Notes: generated from the letters alone by a model not told the origin. 64,000 nt of DNA from Sthenelais limicola (GCA_942159475.1 OW804098.1:112164620-112228619); one strand, 5' to 3'. Shown: positions 33,200 through 44,696, counted from the first letter of the stretch. Numbers and translations: made by a program.

Positions 33200-33520
33200 A
33201 GCTATAGGCTATACTTATGAGATTTTCTGGAGTGAATTAGAGAAACGTGCCCCCAAACATTATTTAACGACGATTCTAATAAATTGAGATTGCAAAAACG
33301 GATTCAAGAAATAATTTCATGAGAGCTTATTTGGATGAATAAACACTCTGTGGTGTGGAAGTCTCTTCCCTCCATTTGGATTGGTTTGTAGATTAAATAT
33401 TAAATCAGCATTTAATATTTTTCATGAGAAACCTCTATTGGTCGGTTCAAGGTGTGAAATACAGTAGCACACCCAACAGTAACTACTTGAGGAACCAGGC
33501 CATTGTTTTACCTTAGGGAC

Positions 33521-33869
33521 TGTTATATCATATTACGCAACATTATACAATGATTGCATAACAATGATTAACCACATTATTATTAATATTCCAAATTATC
33601 ATTAACACTAATTAGTACTTATTAAATTAATGAATCGCAGTACTATGCAAGTCTAGTAAGAGGATCAAGTAACATCAGAGTTCATATAGAAATGTATCAG
33701 CCTATCACCAACAGCCACGACCATTCTACAACTCATGTGTATCATTTGGATAATAAAATAGTCAGTCGGATCCCGGGATCTCAAGCCTCCAGTCTCTATT
33801 TATTTCTCCTTCTACAATAGCTCTACAATATTCTAAATATATATTCAAGTTATAAACCAAGTTATAACA
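33521..33869 (+). mobile_element. Candidate LTR (349 bp) with following primer-binding-like site
   Basis: Begins TGTTATATCA and ends AGTTATAACA, giving a 7-base TGTTATA/TATAACA inverted end with the usual TG..CA. It has an AATAAA at about 33753. One base later comes TGGTGGGAACCCG, the position and TGG start expected of a tRNA primer site. No second LTR was found. Confidence 0.6.
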
Positions 33870-34214
33870 CTGGTGGGAACCCGTCTCTGTCCTGGACCTT
33901 ATCAAATCACATTACCATATTTTCACATTTTATGAAATATGGCAGACAAACCATTCTATGGAAGATTGAGCGAATCAGTGGATTGCCACAGAGAGTGACC
34001 AGTGAGGATAGGAATGCAATGGAGAAAAAGAAAACAGACATAATCACTCCTGCTCCCAATGTAGTGCGCCAGAGAATGAACAGAGATAGTGTTTAGATAT
34101 GCCTATGCCTTACAGGATACTCAGTTTGTTTAATATCAGAGAAGAAGATGGGAACAGTTACAGAATTTGGCTCGTCAACAGTGTTCATAATTAACCACGG
34201 CAGGGAGTGGAGAA
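33870..34214 (+). pseudogene. Retroelement internal relic downstream of LTR
   Basis: A short frame starts at ATGGCAGAC (about 33941) and stops after about 19 codons. No zinc knuckle, protease or reverse transcriptase motif is visible. The element is truncated where repeat unit 2 resumes at 34215. The relation to a gag gene is inferred only from position. Confidence 0.4.
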
Positions 34215-34325
34215 TTTGCGAAAATTGTGTGCAAAATTTTATGACTCCCTTGAAGTCTTGTGCGAAGTTTCTTGCCCCCCCCCCCCCCTGGATGTTACAA
34301 AATTATATGACCCCCTAAATCATTG

Positions 34326-34716
34326 TTCGAGATAGGCCAGGGGAGTTTAACAAGACCTGATTAGGGTATAGAGTTACGATGTATTTTATGCGGTATGTAC
34401 AGTGTTCTGCTTTTAACTGGGAAAAAAAATAAAAAAATGTTATTTTCACTGTTTTAAGTGGGACTCCCGGGTGGGACTCCAATTGATGTTCTCCACATTG
34501 TGTTGTAATTCGTCAGATGGCGGTAAATACGAGGCTTGAAAGCAAACTGTCAAACGTTAAATATTAAATGGTAATTTAAAATAATGAGTACCAAGGTATA
34601 TGACCAAATGCTTAACTGTACTTATAACCATCATTTCTGATCCTTTATGCATTTTTGAGGAATGAGACATACTGCACACTGTAGAAATTCAGTCAATAAA
34701 ATGTATTAAAACAAAA
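34326..34716 (+). mobile_element. A-tailed 391-bp insertion (retroposon candidate)
   Basis: Interrupts unit 2 of the U/T repeat. ATTG flanks it (34322-34325 and 34717-34720). The right end reads GTCAATAAAATGTATTAAAACAAAAA, a polyadenylation signal and A-rich tail. It contains GTGGGACTCCCGGGTGGGACTCC, a short direct repeat. Confidence 0.65.
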
Positions 34717-34830
34717 ATTGTAGTTCTTAGTCTGTGCAAAAACAGATGTCCCCCCCACCCCCTCTTAAAAAAAAGGTGCCCCCAAACAAATTCTCCTCTG
34801 CCCCCCCCCCCACCCCCAGTGTTTAAAAAT

Positions 34831-35343
34831 GAACGGTCCCTTAGTCAAATATGCCAGTAGAATAACAATGTGAGAAGAACACAGAGAAAGCAAATCCAGC
34901 ACAAATCTCTCCTTGGTGGCTTTAAATAAAAAGCAGCTCGTAAATATTTGCAAGAAAAATGCCGTTTGTATTACTCTCTCCTCAGTGAGAATGGATGATG
35001 GGATCAATCTACTTTAAAGCAGCATTTCCCCAGGATAATATTAAATCTAAGAACATAAACTGGGAGATTTGCAAACAAAAGCTTTTGTACACAACCAGAA
35101 GCTGTTTGGAAATGGTAAAACTTGATTTAATGCAGAGTCTAGGCTCAGAGTCTCTCAGATCAGATAAGAATGGTATGTTAGTGATTAGACGCCTACTGCG
35201 CTAATGGTTAATTACTGGCCCTGAGGTTTACGTCCTAATAATAAAATAGTAAAAGAGCTGGGAGATATGCCTTGAGTATAAGTTGGGGTACTAGATGTAT
35301 TTAATACACCTGGAACTATTTCAGGTTTCTTCAGAGTTTAATA
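34831..35343. other. Stretch without recognised features
   Basis: AT-rich. A phrase AGTAAAAGAGCTGGGAGATATGCC near 35249 returns in the repeats at 36420-36440 and 36565-36580. Confidence 0.4.
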
Positions 35344-35571
35344 GGGGGCCCACACTGATGGTGATTGGCTTTGTGATAAGCTTTGCAATAAGGGTCATAG
35401 AACTCAAAATTGTCTGCTAAAGTCAGGTATATCGCAAAACTCGGTCTCAAACCATGTCATAACAAAAGTCTATTTGCGATGCACTTTTGTGATAATTTAT
35501 TTCCATACTCATTGCAATGGTTAATCACCAAATTCTATCACGAGGCCTATCGCCGTTAGTGTGGGCCCCCC
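35344..35571. mobile_element. MITE M (228 bp)
   Basis: Left GGGGGCCCACACTGATGGTG and, inverted, right GGGGGGCCCACACTAACGGC, with similarity continuing for about 35 bases. TTTGTGATA-type motifs occur three times inside. TA occurs on both sides but not at identical spacing, so the target is unsettled. Confidence 0.85.
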
Positions 35572-35899
35572 ATAAAAGTTTATGATAAATGATATTATGA
35601 AATTCATATACTACCAGCTGCTGTATAGGTAAGAATTATTCCCCCCCCCCCTAGTACTATATGGTGAATGTTTTCAAAAAGATATTACTATGTGGTTGCC
35701 TAGAGTTTCTTTTAAGTATTGTCAATAATGATGATTTAGCAATGTATACGCCCGGATGGCAGGTGTTTCGAATAAAGGTTTTAAAAAAAAGAATTATTCC
35801 CCTTTTGTACATGTTCAGATACACTGTAATATCTAATGTAATACCCTGCCCTGCCATGTATGTATATGTAAGTTGAGATATATGACAGACCTTACACCT

Positions 35900-35975
35900 C
35901 TGTATTGATCAGAGAGTGCTATATTTCCATTACCAGCTAGACTATATATATATATAAATCTCTACAGTAAAACAG
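35900..35975 (+). repeat. Fragment of the 36.2-kb AT-rich repeat
   Basis: GAGAGTGCTATATTTCCATTACCAGC and ATAAATCTCTACAGTAAAAC match the tandem units downstream. Confidence 0.7.
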
Positions 35976-36239
35976 CTGTGGCATATAGTAAAGCAGAGGC
36001 TAAGGTATGCTAGATGTATTTCCAATGAAATCTAATCTTTGTTAAGGAAATGCTTGAACGCTGAGAAACAGTATGAGTGTAGGTTCCAATCCTTTCCATT
36101 GTTTGTTCCCTTGATTTACATTTTTTAATGCATTATTTAATATCCTGCCCATGCGACATAGAGGACACCTTAGATCCTTATATCTAAATAAATTTCTTGA
36201 CCAGACCGCCTGTTAGCCGCTTTGTACATTTCTATAAAT

Positions 36240-36590
36240 CTCTAAATATATTAGCCTTTCATAGTAATATAAAAGATATATGAGAAAGTGCTGTATATAT
36301 CCCTTACCAGCGACACTATAAATCTCCAATTTAATGTATTAGCCTTTGATAGTAATATAAAAAATATATGAGTAAGTGTTATATATATCCCTTACCAGCA
36401 AGACTATAAATCTCTAGTAAAAGAGCTGTGAGATATGCTACTGCATCTTTATTTTATGTGACTGTCAAATTTATTAGCCTTTGATAGTAATATAAATAAT
36501 ATATAAAATATATATCAGAAAGTGCTATATATATCCCTTACCAGCAAGACTATGAATCTCTATAGGGAAAGAGCTAAGATATGCTACTGA
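36240..36590 (+). repeat. AT-rich tandem repeat, three diverged units of about 90-130 bp
   Basis: Each unit has TATTAGCCTTTGATAGTAAT, TATATATCCCTTACCAGC and ACTATAAATCTCTA. Confidence 0.88.
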
Positions 36591-37118
36591 GTGAGGAGGT
36601 GGATGTGAGCTTATAGAGGGTAGCATGACTCACAATTACATTAGCGAGCTGCTCATTGCCTCACTAGCTCACTCTTAGTGGAACAGCAAATATACCTATA
36701 GACCTGTGCACTCTGATATGGACTAAAACTAATAGTCCAGGGGCTGGAGGAGGTTCCGTGTGCAACTCTGAATGTACTAACTTTCTCTCACATTTAGAGT
36801 GTATCCTGGGATGAAATCAAATCGAGATTGACTCCTGAATCATGGGCATAAGTTGGGAAATCGCAATCGAAGTTTGATAGGCTTAGATTAGCCCCAATAG
36901 CTTATACTTATGAAGATTACTGGTCAGTTTTTCAAATGTTAATGAGGTTCAGCAGTTGAGTGAGAAATTAATTAATGGAACACACCAGGTGGTGATAAAA
37001 TGAATAATCTCACTCCACACCGCTAGGTCGCGCTGTTTAGGCGTTCAAAAATAAAATAAATCATACATTTTATGCCAAACTTTACACTTATCTCATATGT
37101 ATACCTTGGTAGTTCTAA
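36591..37118. other. Stretch without recognised features
   Basis: No family copy or gene seen. Confidence 0.4.
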
Positions 37119-37676
37119 GGGGCTGCTGGTGCACTGTTTGGTGCATAATACTGAGGTTACATTGAGGGGCTGCTGGTGCACTGTTTGGTGTATAATCCTG
37201 AGGTTACATTGAGGGGCTGCTGGTGCACTGTTTGGTGCATAATCCTGAGTTTACATTGAGGGGCTGCTGGTGCACTGTTTGGTGTATAATCCTGAGGTTA
37301 CATTGAGGGGCTGCTGGTGCACTGTTTGGTGTATAATCCTGAGGTTACATTGAGGGGCTGCTGGTGCACTGTTTGGTGTATAATCCTGAGGTTACATTGA
37401 GGGGCTGCTGGTGCACTGTTTGGTGCATAATCCTGAGTTTACATTGAGGGGCTGCTGGTGCACTGTTTGGTGTATAATCCTGAGGTTACATTAAGGGGCT
37501 GCTGGTGCACTGTTTGGTGCATAATCCTGAGTTTACATTGAGGGGCTGCTGGTGCACTGTTTGGTGCATAATCCTGAGTTTACATTGAGGGGCTGCTGGT
37601 GCACTGTTTGGTGCATAATCCTGAGTTTACATTGAGGGGCTGCTGGTGCACTGTTTGGTGTATAAACCTGAGGTTA
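37119..37676. repeat. 47-bp satellite, 12 units
   Basis: Unit GGGGCTGCTGGTGCACTGTT-TGGTGTATAATCCTGAGG-TTACATTGA. Two linked variants (GTGTATAA with GAGGTT; GTGCATAA with GAGTTT) are clustered, which shows local unit-to-unit spread. Confidence 0.98.
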
Positions 37677-38169
37677 ATGGCTGACATTGTGTAAAAGTAT
37701 ATCTTGGCATACCTCGTATTCATGTGTCCTATCATTACATAACGATTAGCAATCAAATGCACTTAGACACAGCAGTAGGCACAAGATCTTTTATTCTTCT
37801 TTGAATTAACACATTTGGGCCCATATCTTGATATTTAAATTACCTCAATTGATAACAAATTTCATTGTACATTGCGCATTGCTTGTCTGTAAGTCAACTA
37901 GGAAACCTACTTGTAATGTCATATTTTATTGTTCAAATGTCATACATTATTATCCATACTGTATTGATTTAATGATGCAGTTCTGCGGTCTGCCAGGAAA
38001 ACCTGCGAGTGAGCAGAGGGTTTAACCTATTCGAATATAGCTCCTAAAAACTGTGTAACTGTATTATATTGATTTGAATAAAAGTATTATGATAATAACA
38101 ACTGTCATTTACGGAGGAATTGCTGTATAAAATCTAATATATTAAGCTCTAGAAGTTTTTTTTGTCATG
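37677..38169. other. AT-rich stretch without recognised features
   Basis: Short frames only. A possible AATAAA with AT-rich tail near 38078. Confidence 0.4.
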
Positions 38170-38252
38170 GAGCAAGAGAGGGGAGAGGCTGGGGGAGAAA
38201 AGGAGGAGAGACAGTGACAGAGGAGAGGAGAAACAGTGACAGAGGAGAGGGC
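38170..38252. repeat. Purine-rich tract with short tandem repeat
   Basis: GAGACAGTGACAGAGGAGAG and GAAACAGTGACAGAGGAGAG in tandem. Confidence 0.9.
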
Positions 38253-38279
38253 GGGTACTTTGCTAGTACTTAATAAAAT

Positions 38280-38688
38280 GTGCTGTGTTTCCGAAAAAAT
38301 GAGTCATAAGTCGCAAAATTGATATTTTTCAAGGTGTTTTTTTAACAAGATCCCATTATTGGAATGTTCTGATTTTTAGAGAGTTCATCACTTAGCCTTA
38401 TATCAATTGGTATATCAAATTTCAGGACGCTCTTTATAATACATCATTTAGTTTTAAAGGTCCTCATATGGACTACATTTAGTAACTTTACTGTTTATAG
38501 ACCCACAGATATATTGGAAACTCTTTTTTCAAAAGTGGAAATATCAAACTTAAAATCTAGAAATACTTATAAGATCATTAGACTGTTTACTACCATTGGA
38601 ATCGGCTTGATCTCATCTTTTCAAAGATGATAATATCACAAAATCCATTTTTTTGCGACTTATGACTCATTTTCCTGAAACACATCAC
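38280..38688 (+). mobile_element. MITE family E copy (E7, 409 bp)
   Basis: GTGCTGTGTTTCCGAAAAAA start and inverted TTTTCCTGAAACACATCAC end; AAAT on both sides (38276-38279 and 38689-38692). Confidence 0.95.
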
Positions 38689-38887
38689 AAATGTCACTCA
38701 AAATTGCGATATTGTTTGGATTACAGCTATACATTGGTAGGACCTGTAGCAATGGTGCCCTGCAGCTTAGACCAAGTCACTTCTCCCCTGCCCTAGAGAT
38801 GATTGCCATTTAGGCAGAAGCATCCAGTGTCGGGGAATGTCTTACAGCTGGTCTCCTGTGTGGAGGCTCTGGCACGTGCCAGTAGAA

Positions 38888-39122
38888 GGGTCAGATATTC
38901 AGAAAATGTACAATTCGCCTTCACCAATCGTCTCAAATAACCCACATTTAAGACAAAAAAGTGCTTCAAAATGCAGTTTAACATAACAGAACTGATACTT
39001 TAAATCAATGCGATACCAAATATACTCAGATATACTCGGTATTCTTCATTTTTCAGTCTAATTTAGAAGAATTTCCTATATGCGTAGAGCTGTCAAGTGT
39101 ACATTTTCTGAAAATCTGACCC
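38888..39122 (-). mobile_element. MITE family B copy (B10, 235 bp)
   Basis: GGGTCAGATATTCAGAAAAT start, inverted end, AGAA on both sides (38884-38887 and 39123-39126). Confidence 0.95.
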
Positions 39123-39147
39123 AGAAGTGTTAAAGCTGTTCAGTTCT

Positions 39148-39864
39148 AATAGGGGATTTGCATAGCCGCAATTCTAAATCTTGATTCGCATGGAAGTATT
39201 CTTTGCGACGGCCTCAGCTCATCTGGTCACATGACAGTGCATCTTGGCGAGCAGTGGGCCGGGCCGTGGGGGAATCCCACCCTTCATGACCATAGCAACC
39301 CAGCTTAAAATCTCCAACTTTCCCCCTCGATTTCTTAAAGTATACATAATTGTCGGCAAAACGGAACAAGCGACTGCAATGTATGAACAATACTTGATAT
39401 ATCCATGTAAGATCATAGCATTTTGACCCGTTTATGTATGGTTTCAAAGGGGTTGAAAACAGGTATTTTGGCGTTAGCGTCTATGGAACTCAGCTGCTGT
39501 ATTCACCCGAGTTTTTGCCGCCAATCGTAGCGCCACCTGTAAATACCCGGATTCTTGTCTCAAAGAATGGGACTATAAGGGTACAGTATAAAATCTATAG
39601 AAAACATGCCATGTTCAGCATGGACTATTTATCAATGTTCTATAGTCATATATACCCAGGTGTATATGTTTCCATAACACAAGTCTCCATCTTTCCCATC
39701 ATGCATTTGGTATTCATAGATCATTTACACATTCTGTGATATTGGTAAAAACATTATTTTTTTGATAAAAATGTTGACAAATATTTGTATGTCAGATTAC
39801 ATCAGAATACATCCCAGCATGCACTGTAACAGACATGCGCAGTGAGACATGCTAATCCCCTATT
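39148..39864 (+). mobile_element. MITE family A copy with internal insertion (A6)
   Basis: AATAGGGGATTTGCATAGCC start and CATGCTAATCCCCTATT end. Compared with the A piece at 52427, about 370 extra bases (39198-39568) split GCATGGAA from GGGACTATAAGGGTACAG. Confidence 0.88.
39198..39568. mobile_element. Candidate MITE nested in A6
   Basis: Insert ends ATTCTTTGCGAC and, inverted, ATTCTTTGAGAC (11 of 12). The A family copy at 52427 shows the uninterrupted arrangement. The target duplication is unclear. Confidence 0.55.
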
Positions 39865-39872
39865 CATTACAT

Positions 39873-39945
39873 GTGATGTATTACAGAAGAAATAGACATA
39901 TGTCACAAAATTTATATTTTTCAAAGTGTATTCTTCACAAGATCT
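39873..39945 (+). mobile_element. MITE family E, left-end fragment
   Basis: GTGATGTATTACAGAAGAAA, TATGTCACAAAATTTATATT, TTCTTCACAAGATC. Confidence 0.8.
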
Positions 39946-39974
39946 GGGTATAGGGTATAGATCTAGCCCTTTAA

Positions 39975-40284
39975 AGCTGCTTTCTCAGCTAATACGAAAA
40001 AACAAATCTCACCAAATTTATAACTTGTGTGACTGGATTTATCAATATTCTGCAGCTGGTATATATATGTTCATACAAGGAAGCCAAAGCAGCCAAGCAA
40101 GAAACGACTGCTGCTGAGCGATAATAGGTCTTTGCAAGAAAGGATTCAGGCGGGTCCTCTAAATACATATGGTGACGTTTTAGAAGCTTTTGAGCTAAAA
40201 CCAACTGGACAAAATCTTCGAAATTTGGATCAAATGACTTCAAGGTCTACTTAAAAAAACATAACAGCAGCTGAGGAGGCAGCT
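39975..40284 (+). mobile_element. MITE family K copy (K1, TTAA target)
   Basis: AGCTGCTTTCTCAGCTAATA start, inverted GAGGAGGCAGCT end, with TTAA on both sides (39971-39974 and 40285-40288). Shares with K2 the interior CAATATTCTGC, GAGCGATAATA and GGCGGGTCCTC. Confidence 0.88.
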
Positions 40285-40579
40285 TTAACACTGGTTCTTT
40301 CACATAGTTATATGAGGGGAAGTGAAAAATGGTGAGGGACGAGAACCTTGATTATCTGATACCAGTAATGGATGGTTTATAAATTGCATACCTCATCATA
40401 TATGGATCTATGAGCAGCCCAGCGTTATGAGTATGATTAATGGTCTACCAGCAATGCTGGCAGTGGAGGCTTAACGTGGCTATATCAGCAAGTACAACAA
40501 AAATATCTCACCAAATTTACTCATATTTTTATGCAAGAGTTACTCATATTATGACTTAGGACTGAAGGAACTGTTTTGG

Positions 40580-40703
40580 CGAAAACATTCTTGCAATTTT
40601 TTTATCAAAATGTTGCCAAATATTTGTATGTCAGATTTCATCAGAATCTATCCCAGGATGCGCTTTAACAGACATGCGCAGTTGCACATGCAAATCCCAT
40701 ATT
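40580..40703 (+). mobile_element. MITE family A, right-end fragment
   Basis: GTATGTCAGATTTCATCAGA, ATCCCAGGATGCGC, AACAGACATGCGCAG and CATGCAAATCCCATATT. Confidence 0.85.
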
Positions 40704-40921
40704 CAATTCAACATAAAAGCATTGTACCAAAAGGAGGCATACATCTGAAAGGTGACTTCAAGGTCTTCCAGTATGGTCCTGGTCTGGTCTGTTCCTACCT
40801 GGGAAAAATGAAAGTAAAGTTAAAGTAAAGAGATCATCCAATAAGCTTTTTTCTTTTTTTAAAAACGTGTTTATTGACACAGAAAATTTCACTGCTGCAA
40901 TACATTTCATTCTTTAATATA

Positions 40922-41299
40922 GTCTGTCTAGAAAGTAGTTGACACGTGATTCCTTAGTCCCTTTAAGGGGAGGGAAAAGTGGGAGATTTTGTATTTCTAT
41001 TTATGACAAGGACTTGTCAACCCTTTGCCCAGCGAGTCACCCATTGCAATCAACCATGGGGAAACAGGGCCAGTATAATCAGCTCTTCCTTCCACCTAAG
41101 CAAAACAACAGCTGCTCCACATTGAACAGAGACAGGGCAGTACAATGCAGCTGGATATTTGGCCATGGTCGGTAGCAAACGGTCATGGTCAGTCGCAAAC
41201 GGCGATTCAAGGAGCAAAGGTTTGAAGTCAAAACTCCCCCACTTTTCCCTCCCCTTAAAGGGACTAAGGAATCACGTGTCAACTACTTTCTAGACAGAC
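40922..41299 (-). mobile_element. MITE family F, copy 3 (378 bp, TA target)
   Basis: Ends and length as F1 and F2; both ends have ACACGTGATT. TA at 40920-40921 and 41300-41301. Confidence 0.95.
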
Positions 41300-41334
41300 T
41301 ATAGATGTGATTAAATTGAAGCCAATATGTAATT

Positions 41335-41534
41335 TCGGAATGGACAACCAGTGTTAAAGTAGTTAAATATATTCCCTAGGGATGACCTAAACACAGTAAA
41401 TCGTCTTGAAATTTGGTCCATCTCTTACTACTACTAAGAGCTCCAACACCACAAAAGTCAAACCATCACAGTTAAGAGATTGTGTGGATTAAACAGTTTT
41501 CCGACTTATGATTCACTTGTCAGTACCGCATCAC
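41335..41534 (-). mobile_element. MITE family E, old partial copy
   Basis: AGTAGTTAAATATATTCCCT, TCTTGAAATTTGGTCC and the end TTCCGACTTATGATTCAC, GTACCGCATCAC. Confidence 0.7.
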
Positions 41535-41845
41535 ATATATTTTCACATATCTGCCATTAAATCTAAAACCTGTTTTGATGGAGAAAAGGTTAAAAGCGAA
41601 TAGAAATGCCAAGAGACTACAGTGTCCTTTAAGCGCTTTACTTCTAGACGAAAATTGTATTTGTTTAAAGTCTGATGTTTAAACTCTGAGAAGGGGAGTT
41701 TGTGTAGGAATGATTGGGTAAAACTCTACCAGGGAAAGAACAAAAAAGGCAGTGAAATGTGGTTTAAAAAGTCGCTGTAGATAGAGCTTGTGACTGGAAT
41801 ACATCTGGGGTATTTTACTTCTCTGCTAATATTTCATTTGCTTAA

Positions 41846-42264
41846 AGATGTATTCTCAGCTATTACAACAAAACAAATCTTTACAAATTCACTCATGTTA
41901 TGATTTATAGAACTAAATGTATCAATATTCTGCTGCTGGCATATGTTAATACATGAATCTGAAGGCAAATTAGCCAAGCAAAAACCGCCTAAAGTGAGCG
42001 ATAATAAGTGAAGTCTTCGCAGAAAAGATTTTGGCGGGTCCTCCAAATACAAATGGAGATTAATTATGGAATTTTATTATTATTAACAACTTTTATTAAG
42101 ACACATAGCATACAAAATCGGGCCATTTTAGAAGCCCTGTAGAAAAAACAAAAGACAAAATCCTCCAAACTTATGGTCAATCGGCTTTTAGGTGGTTTGG
42201 AAAAGAATGGAAGAAAAAGTAGAAAATCTTTGAGCATTGGCCAACCTTAACTGAGAGTGCAGCT
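41846..42264 (+). mobile_element. MITE family K copy (K2, 419 bp, TTAA target)
   Basis: AGATGTATTCTCAGCTATTA start, inverted AACTGAGAGTGCAGCT end, TTAA on both sides (41842-41845 and 42265-42268). The terminal part is repeated at 42504-42535 beyond the GA tract. Confidence 0.88.
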
Positions 42265-42297
42265 TTAACTGAAAATGTAGCTTAGGTGGGGAATGAG

Positions 42298-42386
42298 AAC
42301 GAGGAGAGAGAGAGACAGTGAGGGAGGAAAGAGAAAGGGAGAGGGAGAGAAACACACAGACAGAAAAAGACAGGGAGAGAGAGAAC

Positions 42387-42447
<61 letters not shown>

Positions 42448-42460
42448 CAGAGAGAGACAG
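42298..42460 (+). repeat. (GA)n / purine tract
   Basis: Includes an (AG) run of about 55 bases at 42390-42443. Reading frames over it are repeats of Arg-Glu or Ser-Leu and not genes. Confidence 0.97.
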
Positions 42461-42503
42461 GTAATGAACATAACAAGTAAAAAATCTTCGGTTGTTCACC
42501 GAC

Positions 42504-42545
42504 GCTAACTGAGAGTGCAGCTTTAACTGAGAATGAAGCTTAGAC
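42504..42545 (+). repeat. Duplicate of the K right end
   Basis: CTAACTGAGAGTGCAGCTTT, AACTGAGAATGAAGCTTAG repeats 42247-42285, so the GA tract lies between two copies of the same 40 bases. Confidence 0.8.
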
Positions 42546-42986
42546 AGTTTAAGAGTGGAATGAGGAGATGAGAGAGAAAGAGACAGATGAGAGTGAAGTG
42601 TCGGCTCTGTAGGTGTATGCATAGAGGGGGACTGAGTGTGACATGAATGGCGGTGAGCAGCTTCCACAGCCGCCACAAGTCAATTGAGCAACTCAACCCT
42701 GAGCAAGTGGTGAGCCATTGCTTTATCTAGTGCTTAGCTTTCATGTAGATACAGCAGGGGAACGTAAGGGTTGCCTTTTGCCCTCTCTTAACGTCGACAG
42801 AGCCTTTAAAGTCTTTAATATCTGATTGGGTTTATGGAATTATTGCCATTAAGCCTAAAAATTCCCATACAATCAAGCCTAGATAGTTGGTCTTGACATT
42901 CTTGAATTCAAGTCAATCAGTATTTTGTGAAAACATCCCAAAACTCTTTTAATCTCCACCATATTCCATCGTTTATAACCAAATGT

Positions 42987-43221
42987 GGGTCAGTTTTTCA
43001 GAAAATGTACAATTGGCAGCTGTACACATTTACGAAAGTCTCCTAAATTAGGCTGAAAAATAAAGAATACTGAGTATATCTGAGTATATTTGGTATCGCA
43101 TTGATTTAGAGTATCAGTTTTGTTATGTTTAACTGCATTTTGAAGCTCATTTTCGTCTTAAATGTGGGCTATTTGAGAGGAGTGGTGAAGGTGAATTGTA
43201 CATTTTCTGAAAATCTGACCC
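42987..43221 (+). mobile_element. MITE family B copy (B11, 235 bp)
   Basis: GGGTCAGTTTTTCAGAAAAT start, inverted end, ATGT on both sides (42983-42986 and 43222-43225). Confidence 0.95.
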
Positions 43222-43254
43222 ATGTGATTTCTCATTTCTCATTTTTCTAATGTT

Positions 43255-43285
43255 TAACTTTGATGGCCATCAACATCAAAGTTTG
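43255..43285. repeat. Short hairpin
   Basis: AACTTTGATG faces CATCAAAGTT across GCCATCAA. Confidence 0.8.
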
Positions 43286-43712
43286 ATTTTCCTTTAGCCA
43301 TCAAAATGTGTTGGCGTATTCTGTACAGGTGATAGAAAACATAAATTAAAAGAATTCCATTTTCTTCTCGAAAAATACCAGTAGATTCAGACAGTTTCTA
43401 CTGTATATGTAGATGGGCTCTCTGTGTAATCATACAAACCAAGATGTAGTGGACTCTATGCATAACTAAGGCACACAACCCCTAGATAAGGGCTTGTCCT
43501 GGGTGTTGTGTTTGGGCTGCCCTATATGTCACAGGGCTATCGATTACCCATCACTACCAATAAACCCTTTGCAGTGGCAGAACGTGGGTGATGGCCAAAT
43601 TACTTGATCAAAAACTGGAATTTTGTTCTGCTGTTTTAATAGGCATATCATTATCGATATATTTGAGAGAAAATGTTTAAAATGAAGCTATTCCATGTAT
43701 TACTAGACTAGA

Positions 43713-43800
43713 GAGTGTGTGTGTGTGTGTATGTGTGTGCGAGAGAGAGAGAGAGAGAGAGAGACATTGAGAAAGAGGGAGAGAAAGTGAGATAGGGAAG
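43713..43800 (+). repeat. (GT)n-(GA)n microsatellite
   Basis: GTGTGTGTGTGTGTATGTGT followed by GAGAGA units and purine-rich sequence. Confidence 0.95.
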
Positions 43801-44047
43801 GAGAGAACGTAAGAGAGGCGCCAATACATCTTTACTTCTGTTCTGAAGGAAATGTTTGTGTCCATCTGCCAATATTCATAACACCGCTGAAATAAGATGT
43901 ATTGCAGTAGTTATTAGTTGAGAGACTTGTGGGAGTAATAATGTTCCACCTCCCTGCCTAAACTATTCACACAAACTATATGCACGGTTTGTTTGGCCTG
44001 TAGTGTTCTGCCAATTACAGATATCATGTTACATCATCCTGCTCCTA

Positions 44048-44173
44048 ATCCCCCCCCCCCCCACCTCCCCTCCCCCCTCCCCCACCTCCCTCCCCCTCCC
44101 CCCCCACCTCCCTCCCCCTACCCCCACCTCCCCTACCTCCCTCCCTGCCCCCCCCCCCCCACCTCCCTCCCCC
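44048..44173 (+). repeat. C-rich CCCCACCTCC tract
   Basis: Runs of C with CACCTCCCTCC units; reverse complement is a G-run series able to form quadruplex. It ends exactly where an E fragment begins. Confidence 0.95.
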
Positions 44174-44232
44174 TGATGTTATCTCAAAATCCATATTTTG
44201 CGACTTATGACTCATTTTCCTAAAACAGATCA
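44174..44232 (+). mobile_element. MITE family E, right-end fragment
   Basis: GATGTTATCTCAAAATCCAT, GCGACTTATGACTCATTTTC, AAAACAGATCAC. Confidence 0.85.
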
Positions 44233-44349
44233 CAAATGTACTCATTGAATTGTTGCTGTAGTTGAAACTGTTATTGGTGTAACCTTAATGTCAATTATCC
44301 AAACGACTTTGTAATGTCACTTCTTCCAATGACTCTTAATCTAATATAT

Positions 44350-44584
44350 GGGTCAGATCTTAAGAAAATGTACAATTCGCCTTCACCAATCCTCTCAAAT
44401 AACCCACATTTAAGGCAGAAATGAGCTTTAAAATGCAGTTTAACATAACAGAACTAATACTTTAAATCAATGTGACACCAAATATACTCAGATATTCCCG
44501 GTATTCATCATTTTTCAGCCTAATTTAGCAAAATTCCCTAAATGTGTAGAGCTGCCAATTGTACAGTTTCTGAAAATCTGACCC
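44350..44584 (-). mobile_element. MITE family B copy (B12, 235 bp)
   Basis: GGGTCAGATCTTAAGAAAAT start and inverted end; flanks ATAT and ATGT, one mismatch. Confidence 0.93.
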
Positions 44585-44659
44585 ATGTAAAGCTCAAGAA
44601 GGGTTGTTTTGTCACGCATGTTTGGGGAATCTGTGATCTCCCCATCTATCTTTTTGGTA

Positions 44660-44696
44660 CCAGACATGCGCAGTGGCACATGCAAATCCCCTAATT
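44660..44696 (+). mobile_element. MITE family A, terminal fragment
   Basis: CCAGACATGCGCAGTGGCAC, ATGCAAATCCCCTAATT. Confidence 0.8.

Larger units (their letters stand above)
33200..34830 (+). repeat. Tandem repeat U/T, unit 2, split by two insertions
   Basis: Pieces 33200-33332, 34215-34325 and 34717-34830 match consecutive parts of unit 1. Between them lie insertions of about 882 and 391 bases. Confidence 0.88.

Noticed and set aside
42188..42676. 162-codon minus-strand Ser/Leu frame
   Set aside because: Created by the (GA)n tract; composition only.
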